This document shows positions 20,563 through 30,800 of a DNA stretch of 40,381 nucleotides, in pieces. Source of the DNA: an uncultured Bacteroidales bacterium (GTDB lineage Bacteria > Bacteroidota > Bacteroidia > Bacteroidales > UBA3663); NCBI GenBank assembly GCA_905235375.1, contig CAJOLH010000055.1:1-40381 (forward strand), given 5' to 3'. The position numbers and the translations under genes were made by a program. A model generated the notes under the pieces. It ran no database searches. It was given only the letters and a program-made list of their open reading frames with translations, and was not told the DNA's origin. The stretch's first letter is position 1; each line of letters opens with the position of its first letter.

Positions 20563-22584
20563 TTACCAGCCGGGATTCTGCTTGAAATCCTCGTAGAGAT
20601 AAACTTCGCTGTCGGGGAAGGGGAACCAGTAGTGCTTGGCAGTGAATGGGCGCTCGACGATGGTCGAAAGGCTCCATCCTTTTACCTCAGCATCGCGTGG
20701 GTCGTTATTGCGATACCACTCGTTCTCGATACTGATTTTCATCGTGTTACCTGAAGCATCCTTGACTTCAATAATTTCGTTAGGCATGATGCGCGAGAAC
20801 TCGGCGCTCTGCTTCAGGTTGTAGGGAGCCTTGTCGAGCAGGCACCAGCGCTGCAGGTCGTTCCAGCGGAAGCCTTCGAAGGCAAGCTCGCAGGCACGCT
20901 CACGACGGATGGTCTCCATCAGTGCATTACCCGACTTCAGGTCATCAGCCACCTCAGCACAGCCTACGCGGTTGCGCAGCACGTTGATGGCATCCACAGC
21001 GGTGAGGGTGCAGCCTCCTGCGGTGTTCTGACCCGATGCTGCCAAGGCCTCAGCATAGAGCAGGTAGATCTCTGCCAATCGCATGTAGGGCAGATAAGCC
21101 TGCAGGCTGAACGACCAGCCATAATAGTTGTCGTACTTGTTGCACTGATGTGGAATGAGCTTCTGGCAGAAGTAGCCTGTACGAGAACCCAGGTTGTCAT
21201 GACGCATGGTACCATTGGTCTCGAAGTCGCAGTACTGCTGCTCGCGGAACTGGGCATCGTCGCCCTCCTCACCGATGGTAGTGGTCACAAAGCGGAAACC
21301 GTCGAAAATGATGTCGTGATAGAAGCGGGGATCGCGGTCCTTGAAAGGATGTGTCGGGTCGAACCCGGACTGCGGATCATCAAGGGCACGTCCGTTGGCC
21401 ATACCGTAGGCATAGTTCACATAGTTGGCTGTGGGCATGTGGATGATCTTGTCATGCTCAACGAGTGAGTTGATCTTCGAACCCCAAAGCTTTGCAAAGT
21501 TCCAGTTGGTGCCGTTGCCTTCATGACCAGGACCACGGAACACACACTCTGTCGAGCCGGGCTGCATCCAGTTTTGGCTGACGGTGTAGAAGATTTCGTG
21601 GTAGTTGTTGTCCGACGAGGTTGTCTCGACATGATTATAGATATCACTATAGTCAAACTTCACGAGCGCGTAAGGACTCTTGGAGTCATTGGCAGCAAGC
21701 AACGCCTTGCCAAGATACTCGGCAGCCTTGGCAGCAGTAGCCTGATTATAAGCGTAGGTGTTCGACGAACCTGGCTGAGGTGCAATGGCATCCGGATCAC
21801 CATTGGTGAGTGGAGATGCAGCCCAAAGCAATGCTTTGCCGGCGTATGCCAACGCTGCAGCACGCGTGGCGCGCACCTGGTTGTGTCCCGAATTAGCCCT
21901 GCCTGGAGTGGTCTCTTCCCAGTTGATAGGCAGCAACTCAGCAGCCTTGGCAAAGTCGGCGGCAATACGCTCGCAGCATTCGCGGTAAGGGAGACGTGGC
22001 TCCTGCAGTGCCTGGCCACCATCGAGCACCTTGTCAAGATAGGGAAGACCTCCCAGATACTGCACCAGTTCCTCGTGCCACCACGCACGGAAGAAATAGA
22101 GCTGACCTTCGATGAGGTTACGCTCCTCCTGTGTGGCACTGGTCATCAGTGCAAGGTTTTCAAGGCCCAAGTTGCATTTGCGGATACAATAGAAAGCATG
22201 TCCCCAAATACGGTGATTGAATTTATCGTCACTTGTGGGATCAACTTCTCGTCCGCCCAAGTAGTTCTGAGAATTGCCGTTGAACCAGTATCTCAGATTG
22301 CCCAAGTCCATCTGGTGACTGAAGTGATTATCGCCTTCGCCTGCATTCATGATCTCGTCTTCACCCCAGTTGAAAGTCGTACACCAGTAGCAGCTCTCCT
22401 TGTCGGGGATGCAGTTGTAAATCTCCTCGACATATCCCTGGAAGTTGTTGAAGTTCTGGAAGGCGACTTCCGACGACACCTCCGAGCTGGGCTCCTTGTC
22501 GAGATAGTCGGTGCATGAGCTGCCCATCAGTGCCAGGGTGCCCATCGCCGTTCCTATTAATATATTATATAATGTATGTCTCAT
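20563..22584 (-). CDS. xusB: XusB: SusD-family oligosaccharide-binding lipoprotein
   Basis: The 673-residue protein begins with a lipoprotein signal (LALMGSSC, Cys24). It has SusD features: GQLYFFRAWWHEELVQYLGGLP, LPYMRLAEIYLLYAEALAA, IRRERACELAFEGFRWNDLQRW and the closing FPFPDSEVY...NPGW. It is longer than XusD and partners the SusC 44 bp upstream. By analogy with known SusCD complexes it binds xylo-oligosaccharides at the surface and hands them to XusA; the ligand is inferred from the surrounding xylanases. Confidence 0.94.
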   Translation of the reverse strand: MRHTLYNILIGTAMGTLALMGSSCTDYLDKEPSSEVSSEVAFQNFNNFQGYVEEIYNCIPDKESCYWCTTFNWGEDEIMNAGEGDNHFSHQMDLGNLRYWFNGNSQNYLGGREVDPTSDDKFNHRIWGHAFYCIRKCNLGLENLALMTSATQEERNLIEGQLYFFRAWWHEELVQYLGGLPYLDKVLDGGQALQEPRLPYRECCERIAADFAKAAELLPINWEETTPGRANSGHNQVRATRAAALAYAGKALLWAASPLTNGDPDAIAPQPGSSNTYAYNQATAAKAAEYLGKALLAANDSKSPYALVKFDYSDIYNHVETTSSDNNYHEIFYTVSQNWMQPGSTECVFRGPGHEGNGTNWNFAKLWGSKINSLVEHDKIIHMPTANYVNYAYGMANGRALDDPQSGFDPTHPFKDRDPRFYHDIIFDGFRFVTTTIGEEGDDAQFREQQYCDFETNGTMRHDNLGSRTGYFCQKLIPHQCNKYDNYYGWSFSLQAYLPYMRLAEIYLLYAEALAASGQNTAGGCTLTAVDAINVLRNRVGCAEVADDLKSGNALMETIRRERACELAFEGFRWNDLQRWCLLDKAPYNLKQSAEFSRIMPNEIIEVKDASGNTMKISIENEWYRNNDPRDAEVKGWSLSTIVERPFTAKHYWFPFPDSEVYLYEDFKQNPGW

Positions 22585-22628
22585 ATTGATGAATCGTCAT
22601 TAAGAGTTTCAATTCGTTTTGTCAAGGA

Positions 22629-25600
22629 TTAGAGACTGAACTTCAGACCGAAGTTGATACGCTTCACGGTAGGATAAGCACCGCCACCGCCACTGTACGC
22701 ACCGTTGGTCTCACGGTCGTCAGGCATGTTGGTGTACATCCAGAGGTTGTTGCCGCTGACGAAAAGCTTCAGGCTTGAGATGCCGAGGTGACGAATCCAG
22801 TCCTTCTTGCTCCAAGTGTAGGCTATTTCGACGTTCTTCAGTCGGATATACGAACCGTCGTACAGCATCTGAGTGCCATAATAATAGGTAGGAGAGGTGT
22901 TCAGGCGCGGTGTGACAACGTCGGCATCTTTGCCTGCTTCACTCCACCAGCTACCCTGGTCATAGACTGTATTTAACTTGCTGCCGAATGAAGTGAGGTT
23001 CACGTCACGTGTCACGTTGCTTACGCCATAGAACTGCACGAAGCAAGAGAAGCCCTTCCACTCGTAACCGATGGTTGCATTGTAGGTGTTCTCGGGAATA
23101 CCGGTGAAGGCGTAAGGAACGGTATCATCGTTCGAAATCTGGCCATCGCCATTGAAATCAACCACCTGATAGTCGCCTACGAGTTTCTGTCCGTCGGACG
23201 AATCGTGCTTGGGCGAACCATAGAGTTCGTCTTGCGTATTGATATAGTCGCCATTGAGCACAGCACGCTGCTGACCGATGGCATAACCCTCCTGCTTGCG
23301 ATAGCTGGGCAACAGCTCGGCATCCTCACGATAGTTGATTTTGCTGGCTGCATGGGTCATACTGAAATTGCCCCACACGCGATGTCCGCCTGTGAAGGTG
23401 TGGTTCACACGAAGTTCCAGTTCGTAACCCTTGGTGGTTGCCTTACCCAAGTTGGCGGTAGGAGGATTTTGTCCGAAGTAGGCCGGCACCGAACGGGTAC
23501 CTGCGCCAAGGACGATATCACTACGCTTATCCTGGAAGAACTCCAGCGAACCGGCCAGCAAGCCGTTCAAGAACGAATAATCGACACCGACATTCAGCTT
23601 CCTGACAACTTCCCAATGGATATCGGTGTTGCCTACCTGCGATTCGCGATAGAACTTGTAGTTGCTCTTGCCATCGCTGTTGTCCATACGAGCGGCATTG
23701 TCGGGCAAGTACTGCCACTGCGTGAGGTAGAGGAAGCGCTGCTGGTTGGGGCCATAGCGTCCGTAGGAGTCGTCGCCGATCTCACCGTAGGAGGCACGGA
23801 TCTTCAGCATGTCGATGAGCTGCTTGCCGAAGACCTTGATTTCAGTGACGGGCTTCATCCATGGTTCGTTGGATATTGTCCAGCCCAAGGCACCCGAATT
23901 GAAGAATCCGAAACGATTGTCGGGACCATACTGCTCCGAGCCATTGTAGGCACCATTATATTCGGCCAGATAACGGTCGGCATAATTATAGGTCAGACGG
24001 AAGACCCAGTCCTCGCGGTAGCTGGGGATCATCAAGCCAGTAGCACCCTCGTTGCGGGTAAATACGCCCATCGCCGTGAGGTCATGAAGGCCGAACTTGC
24101 GTGCCCAGTTGAGCTGCAACTGATAGTAGAGATTACGATAAGTGTTTCCATTCTGTACCTCACCATTGTTGTTGGTCCAGGTGACGGTAGTCACTTCGTC
24201 GTAATGGTTGGCTGTATCATAGCTGTTCTTATACTGGACGATGCCCGTCTCAGGGTCAATCCACTTGTTGCGCGATGCCGACTTGTAAAGGTCATCGATG
24301 CCTCGTCTGGATTCGCGGAAACTATTGTCCCACGACACGAGACCACGGAAACTCAAGCCCTTGGTGATGAACGAGAGATCCTGCTCGATTGCAAAGTCAG
24401 TATAGATGCGGGTGGTGGTGGCCTTGTTGGTGCCACCGAGGGTCACAGCCTCAATAGAGTTCGAAACGTTCGAAACGAGCGGATAGAAGCCCCACGAGCC
24501 GTCGGCATACTGTGGTATGAATACGTCAGGAGCAATGTTGTAGGCACCGGCCCAGCGCTGCTGCAACTGCCAAGTGTCGTTGGCATCGGCATATTGCGAA
24601 TAGGAGTATGGAGCCTCCGAAACGCCGTACGAGCCCGAGAGACCCACCTTGAAGGTAGTGGTCGGCGTGAGCTTGAAGTCAAGGTTCGAACGCACGGTCA
24701 GCTTGTTGTAGCCGAAGCCGGCCTTATAGCCACGACCCGAGTCGTAAGTCTTGTAGAGGTCGCCTTCGTTCACAAAATCGACGGCAGCGAAGTACTTCAC
24801 GTCCTTCGTGCCGCCGGTCACGTTGACGGCAGCATTGTACGACATACAGTAGTCCTTGAACATGGCATCCTGCCAATCTACGTTCGGATAGCGTTCGCGC
24901 TGCTCGAGGGTGGTCTGATTGCGATAGTTGCTGATGAAGTCCATCGAATGAACATCTGCCCACGAGGTAGGATTGAGGTTCAATTCGTGCTCGGCAGCAA
25001 CGTTGCGTGCCATCAGGGCATCGTACGAATCATACTTGCCAGGGAGTTTCGACGGAATCTTCATGATGGCATTGGCGCTCACGTTGATCTGCGGGCGGCC
25101 TTCCTGACCGCGTTTGGTGGTGATGAGGATCACGCCGTTGGCACCCTTCACGCCATAGACTGCGGTGGCTGACGCATCCTTCAGTACGGAGATGCTTTCC
25201 ACCGAACCCATATCGACCGACGAAAGGGGGCGCTCAATGCCATCCACGAGGATGAGCGGTGAGGAGTTGTTCCAGGTGGAGGAGCCACGGATCACGATCT
25301 GGGGCTCTTCTTCGCCCGGCATACCATCCGACTGGTTGGTAATGACGCCCGGCAGGTTACCCGTCAGCGCCTGTCCGACGTTGGTGATGCCGGCGGCGCG
25401 TTCCAGCGTCTTGCCGGTGGTCTGTGTGATAGCACCTACCACCGAGGCCTTCTTCTGCTGGCCGTAACCCACCACGATGACCTCTTCGAGCTGTGCCTTG
25501 TCCTCTTCGAGCGTGATGCGAAGGGGCTGGCCAACCACTGCCCTGACCTCCTGGGTGATCATGCCAACGAACGAGATGACCAGTGTCGATTCCCTACTTG

Positions 25601-25847
25601 GCAACCTGAGTGAGAAGTTGCCGTCAAGGTCGGTGACCGTACCTTGTGTCTTGTCAGACTTCAGTACAACCGATGCGCCAATGACCGACTCGCCAGTGGC
25701 GTCCACGACCACTCCCTTCACCATGCCGCCTGTCTGAGCCCATGCCGTGGTGAGACATAGGCACAACAAGCTGACCAGTGCTGCAAGTAGCCGGTGTTCC
25801 CTTCGGTCACGACGAAGGGAAAGTTGCTTGTGCATTGCTTTTCTCAT
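22629..25847 (-). CDS. xusA: XusA: SusC-family TonB-dependent oligosaccharide transporter
   Basis: The 1,072-residue protein has a long basic N-terminus and a signal peptide ending near residue 37 (TTAWAQ). ATG 25835 is an alternative start. Residues 43-115 are a carboxypeptidase-regulatory-like domain (VKGVVVDATGESVIGASV, TDLDGNFSL), followed by the TonB-box region EEVIVVGYG, a plug with LILVDGIERPL and GVILITTKRG, and a 22-strand-type barrel ending in NFGLKFSL. It imports oligosaccharides with TonB energy. It lies 37 bp after the GH43 lipoprotein gene with no promoter visible between, so the operon probably starts with that GH43. Confidence 0.95.
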   Translation of the reverse strand: MRKAMHKQLSLRRDRREHRLLAALVSLLCLCLTTAWAQTGGMVKGVVVDATGESVIGASVVLKSDKTQGTVTDLDGNFSLRLPSRESTLVISFVGMITQEVRAVVGQPLRITLEEDKAQLEEVIVVGYGQQKKASVVGAITQTTGKTLERAAGITNVGQALTGNLPGVITNQSDGMPGEEEPQIVIRGSSTWNNSSPLILVDGIERPLSSVDMGSVESISVLKDASATAVYGVKGANGVILITTKRGQEGRPQINVSANAIMKIPSKLPGKYDSYDALMARNVAAEHELNLNPTSWADVHSMDFISNYRNQTTLEQRERYPNVDWQDAMFKDYCMSYNAAVNVTGGTKDVKYFAAVDFVNEGDLYKTYDSGRGYKAGFGYNKLTVRSNLDFKLTPTTTFKVGLSGSYGVSEAPYSYSQYADANDTWQLQQRWAGAYNIAPDVFIPQYADGSWGFYPLVSNVSNSIEAVTLGGTNKATTTRIYTDFAIEQDLSFITKGLSFRGLVSWDNSFRESRRGIDDLYKSASRNKWIDPETGIVQYKNSYDTANHYDEVTTVTWTNNNGEVQNGNTYRNLYYQLQLNWARKFGLHDLTAMGVFTRNEGATGLMIPSYREDWVFRLTYNYADRYLAEYNGAYNGSEQYGPDNRFGFFNSGALGWTISNEPWMKPVTEIKVFGKQLIDMLKIRASYGEIGDDSYGRYGPNQQRFLYLTQWQYLPDNAARMDNSDGKSNYKFYRESQVGNTDIHWEVVRKLNVGVDYSFLNGLLAGSLEFFQDKRSDIVLGAGTRSVPAYFGQNPPTANLGKATTKGYELELRVNHTFTGGHRVWGNFSMTHAASKINYREDAELLPSYRKQEGYAIGQQRAVLNGDYINTQDELYGSPKHDSSDGQKLVGDYQVVDFNGDGQISNDDTVPYAFTGIPENTYNATIGYEWKGFSCFVQFYGVSNVTRDVNLTSFGSKLNTVYDQGSWWSEAGKDADVVTPRLNTSPTYYYGTQMLYDGSYIRLKNVEIAYTWSKKDWIRHLGISSLKLFVSGNNLWMYTNMPDDRETNGAYSGGGGAYPTVKRINFGLKFSL

Positions 25848-25884
25848 TTGTTTGATTTAATTAATGTATATGTAGTGTTTACTG

Positions 25885-27612
25885 TTACTTTTTTGCAAAG
25901 AGGCCGATCATCGTACCCGTGAATCCTCCTGCGTCGCGTGTCGATAGGAAAGCCGTGGGCTGTGGTTCGCCGATTGTCTTCCAATCCTTTCCACGATTGA
26001 GGCTGTAACTGAAGGCGAACAGGAGGCCGTCGCTCTCGACACGCAGTTCCACCTCGCCCTGCGTGAGGGGCTGCTCGGCGAGGACGTCACATCCCTCGGG
26101 AGTCATCTTCAGGAGTTGAAGCTTGCCTTGGGTGGCACAAAGTTTCAGGTAATGGGTCTCATCTTTGAAGAGTGTCAGGCCTGCCTGGCTCGTTTCACTT
26201 CCTGCCACATACTGCATACGCGTCTGGCATGTGTATCGATGATGTTGCGGGCGCATGAAGACGGCACTTGGCGTATCCTTGTCGCCCAGGTCGATGCTAT
26301 CCTCCTTCAGGGTCAGCCAGCCTGGACGCTTGCTGAGCGAATACTTGTCGGTGCCACTGGAGCGCAGCGTCATCATCTGCATGGGCAGACGCTCGGCATC
26401 GAAGTCGAACTGCATGGCAAAGTTTCCATTGCCCACCCAATCGTCGCCTCCTTCGCGATGTTCGGGTCTGACGCCTTCGCGATGCAGTGTACGGCTCACG
26501 ATGTCGCCATCGTTGCAGATTACAGGCCAGCCGTCATCGGTCCACATCACAGGCAGCATGAATGTCTCGCGGCCCAGGTTCTCGAAGTTTTCCTTCACGG
26601 GCCGACAGGCCAGGAAGACTGCCCACCAGTCGCCCTCCTGCGCCTGCACCAAGTCGGCATGACCCGCACAGGTGATGGGGTCGGGGCGATTGTTGTCGAG
26701 CGTGCGCTGCGTCAGTATCGGGTTGCCCTTGTAGGCCGCATACGGTCCCCAGACCGATTTCGAACGGTAGATGACCTCCGAATGCCAGTCGCCCGTACCG
26801 CCCTCGGCGGTCATCAGGTAATAGTAGCCATTGATCTTATAGATGTGTGGCCCTTCGCACCAGATGGGCCTCTCTTCGGGCCGGCAGCCCTTGTCGATAA
26901 GGATGCGGCGCTCGCCCACCATCTGGTCGGTGGCCAAGTCAAGTTCCTGAAGGCGCACCGTTCGATGTCCGGGATATTCGGGCTTGTCGTCAGGAGCATC
27001 GTCGTTGTTCACAACGTAGGCCCTGCCATCGTCGTCGATGAAAATCGAAGGGTCGATGCCGCGAACCGAAGGCACATAGATCGGGTCGCTCCACGGTCCA
27101 GCGGGGTCAGTGGTCTTCACATAGAAGTTGCCTGCGCCCACGTTGGTGGTGATCATGTAGTAGGTTCCCGTCTTGGGATTGTAGCTCAAGCCCGGTGCAA
27201 AGATGCCGCCGCTCACATGCTGACCCACCATGTTCACCAGTTGCGACTCCCGGCTCAGCACATGTCCGATCTGACGCCAGTTCACCAGGTCGCGACTGTG
27301 AAAGATGGGCACACCAGGGAAATAAGTGAACGTCGAAGTGACCAGATAGTAGTCGCCCTTGCCATTCGAACAGATGGCAGGATCGGAGTAGAATCCGGGA
27401 AGAAGGGGATTGTAGAATTCCGAGGCTCCCTCCAGCGGATGCTCGTCGTAATAGCTGTCACTGCCGACATAGGTCAGGTCGTCGAACATCGCCTCTCCGG
27501 TGGGTTCGGTGGGGACAGGCTCATTCGGAGTTCCGCAGCCTGCGCCAAGCAATGCCATCGCCATGACAACAGCAGCGGCTACAAGGTTCATTCGTTTCGG
27601 TTGACTTTTCAT
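25885..27612 (-). CDS. GH43 beta-xylosidase / arabinofuranosidase lipoprotein
   Basis: The frame is open from 27639, but the promoter -7 box lies at 27644-27651, so transcription would begin at or after that ATG. ATG 27612 gives a 25-base leader and a proper lipoprotein signal (MKSQPKRMNLV...LGAGC, Cys26). The 575-residue protein has the GH43 triad: Asp77 (FYSDPAIC), Asp187 (GIDPSIF), Glu253 (CEGPHIY). A C-terminal concanavalin-like sandwich from about residue 380 (QAGLTLFKDETHYLKL) is typical of xylosidase/arabinofuranosidase subfamilies. It is the first gene of the xus operon and faces the regulator. Confidence 0.9.
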   Translation of the reverse strand: MKSQPKRMNLVAAAVVMAMALLGAGCGTPNEPVPTEPTGEAMFDDLTYVGSDSYYDEHPLEGASEFYNPLLPGFYSDPAICSNGKGDYYLVTSTFTYFPGVPIFHSRDLVNWRQIGHVLSRESQLVNMVGQHVSGGIFAPGLSYNPKTGTYYMITTNVGAGNFYVKTTDPAGPWSDPIYVPSVRGIDPSIFIDDDGRAYVVNNDDAPDDKPEYPGHRTVRLQELDLATDQMVGERRILIDKGCRPEERPIWCEGPHIYKINGYYYLMTAEGGTGDWHSEVIYRSKSVWGPYAAYKGNPILTQRTLDNNRPDPITCAGHADLVQAQEGDWWAVFLACRPVKENFENLGRETFMLPVMWTDDGWPVICNDGDIVSRTLHREGVRPEHREGGDDWVGNGNFAMQFDFDAERLPMQMMTLRSSGTDKYSLSKRPGWLTLKEDSIDLGDKDTPSAVFMRPQHHRYTCQTRMQYVAGSETSQAGLTLFKDETHYLKLCATQGKLQLLKMTPEGCDVLAEQPLTQGEVELRVESDGLLFAFSYSLNRGKDWKTIGEPQPTAFLSTRDAGGFTGTMIGLFAKK

Positions 27613-27643
27613 AAATTTGTGCGTATTTTTGCTTTTCATGGCG

Positions 27644-27674
27644 CAAAGATAAGGAGATTGCCCGAAACCGCCAA
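27644..27674 (-). promoter_or_regulatory. Promoter of the xus operon
   Basis: Minus-strand -7 box TATCTTTG (27644-27651) and TTG (27672-27674), 20 bp apart. It probably drives the GH43 lipoprotein, xusA-E, xyn10C and GH5. Confidence 0.75.
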
Positions 27675-27724
27675 AAATTATTTTATCACCGACACCCTCG
27701 CCTGTTACACATGCAAAAAAAAGC

Positions 27725-27760
27725 GAAATGTTACGTACTATAAAATTTTTGTAACATTTT
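27725..27760. promoter_or_regulatory. Candidate regulator-binding inverted repeat between divergent promoters
   Basis: AAATGTTAC (27726-27734) and GTAACATTT (27751-27759) are perfect 9-bp inverted arms 16 bp apart, between the xus-operon and regulator promoters. The related GAAATGT-A-ACATTTC palindrome lies upstream of the other xylan promoter (37547-37561), also preceded by an A-run and GC. Binding by the AraC-type domain of the regulator is an inference. Confidence 0.45.
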
Positions 27761-27762
27761 TT

Positions 27763-27794
27763 TTGGTTTTTTTACAAAATAATTCATATCTTTG
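27763..27794 (+). promoter_or_regulatory. Promoter of the hybrid two-component regulator
   Basis: TTG at 27763-27765 and -7 box TATCTTTG at 27787-27794, 21 bp apart, followed by CACCCG. Predicted leader is about 20 bases to ATG 27821. Confidence 0.75.
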
Positions 27795-27820
27795 CACCCG
27801 CAAATTATTATCATACACAC

Positions 27821-30800
27821 ATGATGACACGCTTAATGCCACTGACACACCTGCGTTACTGCTCCATTTTGGTGATATTCGCCTTGACTGCACCGTCGTG
27901 GGCAAACGTCAATCTGCTCTTCACGACCGACGACAATCTGTCCAACAGCCTCATTAACGAGATCAAGGAGGGAGCCGACGAGACCATCTGGATAGCCACC
28001 GAAGACGGCCTTTGCCGCTTCGACGGGTCGCAATTCATCACCTACCGCAACGACCCTGCCAACCCCCATTCGCTGCAGAGCGACTTCGTACGTACCCTGT
28101 GTACCGACGACGACGGTCACGTCATGGTCGGCACAGTGTCAGGCGTGCAGATGTATCGTCCGCAGACCGACGACTTCACCACACTCATCATCGACTCGGC
28201 ACAGCACATCGGTCCGGGCAACATCAGCGACCTTTGCAAGTTGTCCAACGGTGACTTCATGGCAACGGGCAACATCACCTTCACCATCCATCTCGATGCC
28301 GACGGCCAACCTCATGCCTTGGCTAATCCGCTCACGCCCCATGCCACCATGTCCTATCGCTGCTGCGAGGACTATGCCGGCAACGTCTGGGTCATCAAGT
28401 TCGATGCCGGCATGTATCGCCTCGACAATCAAGGCAACGTCAGCGTGCTCCCCATCAGCGACAACATCAAGAGCTTCACCAGTCTCGGCCTGGGTCCCGA
28501 CGGCAAAATCTATGCGGGAGGCGAACTGCGTGGCCTTTACCGTTTCGAAGCCGGGTCGAACAACTTCGAGGAGGTATCGTCGGCTACCGACAACTATACC
28601 GTACACGAATTGCGCACCATCCCGGGCACACAGCAAATGTATGTCTGCACCGATGGCGATGGCATCTTCATCTACGACTGTCTGCAGGGCACCATGTCGC
28701 CCTGCGAGTTCGACAATGCGCAGATCGACTCCCGCACACAAAAGGTACACTCCGTAGCGGTCTCACGCAACGGCGATGTCTGGATGGCCCTTTATCAGAA
28801 AGGCGTGTTCGTCATCTCTCACAATGCCGTCGATTTCCATTACTATGGTCCCCATTCGCAGCACTACAACACCGTCGGCGACCGCTGCATCACCTCCCTC
28901 CTTCGCGACCATGAGGGACTCCTATGGGTGGGCACCGACAATGGCGGACTGTTCTGCCTCGATGCCAAAGGCCAGACACGCCGTCACTTCCCATGCACCT
29001 CTGACCCGTGGTCCATTCCTTCGGCCATCATGAACATCTACGAGGATCGGCAGCATCGCCTCTGGGTGGGCTCCTATCGCCAAGGCGCAGGCATCGTGAA
29101 CCGCAGCTCCGGCACGTTCCGTAATGTGCCCTTCGCAACCTCCAGGAACCCCGTCAGCAACGTCTATGACTTTGCCGAAGACAAGCGCGGTACGCTGTGG
29201 GCAGCCTCCATGGGCCAGGGCTTGTTGCGCTATGACGAGAAGCAGGGCATCTTCGTCCTGCAGGAGACCACGCCGTCGTGCGACTGGAGCGGAGCCCTCT
29301 GCTACGATCCCCTGCTCGATGCACTCTACCTCGGCACCTACGACGGTCTGGTCATCTACCATCCCGCCGACCCCAACCGCGAAGTCGAGCACTTCTTCAG
29401 CACCATCATCATCTATAGCATCACTCGTTGCTCGGCTACCGAAATCAGCCTTTGCACCAACATCGGACTGATCATGTTCAACACCCAGACGCACGACTCA
29501 CAGACCTACACCTCGCAGAATGGCCTGCCGAGCAACAACGTCTTCGCCTCACAGACCGACGGCGAGGGCAACCTGTGGGTCAGCTGCGGCACCAGCCTCG
29601 CCAAGTTCAATATGCAGCAGAGGTCGTTCAGCATCTACACTATCCAGGACGGCCTTCAGAGCGGCGAGTTCTACAAGAACGCTGCCATGCGCGACGACGA
29701 CGGGACACTATGGTTCGGAGGTACCATGGGCATCACCTGGTTCAAGCCCCACGAAATAACCCATCAGACGCAATACTGCACACCCCGTGTTGTACGCCTG
29801 TCCGCTGCCCAGAACAACATCCTTCCCGACAAGGACGGTGTCTATAATATCAGCAACCAGGACAACTCGTTCACCCTTGAACTGGCCACTCGCCCCATCC
29901 TGCTGACACGAAGCGTCATCTACCGCTACTCGATGGACCACGACGCATGGCAGACACTCCCGCCTGCCATGAACCTCGTGTCGTTCAGCCATATCTCTTC
30001 GGGCAGCCACATCTTCCGCTTCCAGACCGAACAGGAAGGCATCACCTCCGAAGTGCAGACCATCAGCATCTTCATCGAGCGACCCTGGTATCTCGCATGG
30101 TGGGCAGTCATCCTGTGGCTCGCCATCCTTGCCGTCATCATCTGGCTCATCTGGCAGCTCCTGAGCCGCCGCACTGCCGAACGTCGGCTCAAGATCGAAA
30201 AGGAGCGCGAGAATGCCATCAACGATGCCAAGCTGCAGTTCTTCATGAACATCGCCCATGAGTTCCGAACCCCCATGACCCTCGTCGTCAGTCCCCTCCA
30301 GAAGCTCATGAAGCGCAACAACACCCCCGAGGACCAACAGGCCTACGAACTCATCAACCGCAATGCCAACCGTGTGCTCGCCCTGGTGAACCAGCTGATG
30401 GATCTGCGCAAGATCGACAAGTCGCAGATGAAGCTCCAGTGCCATCTCCAGTCGCCCGTGTCCCTGCTGCAAAGCCTCTGCTACTCGGTGCTCGACCTTA
30501 CCGAAGCCCGCAACCTCACATTGTCCTACTCGAATAGCATCGACCCGTCCACCCTGCTTTGGATCGACGAGGAAGCTCTCACCAAGATCATCCTCAACCT
30601 GCTCACCAACGCCATCAAGTTCACACCCAAGGGAGGCAAGATCGAGGTCTCCTCGCTGATCAGTGACAATATGCTCTGCATCGAGGTCACCGACACAGGC
30701 ATAGGCATTGCACCCTCCGAACGCAAGGAAATCTTCACCCGTTTCTATCAGGTCCACCAGTCAGGCAGTACGTCATTGGGCACCGGCATTGGCCTCAACC

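Noticed and set aside
27613..27639. ATG 27639 as start of the GH43 lipoprotein
   Set aside because: The -7 box ends only five bases before it, so the transcript would begin at or after this ATG.
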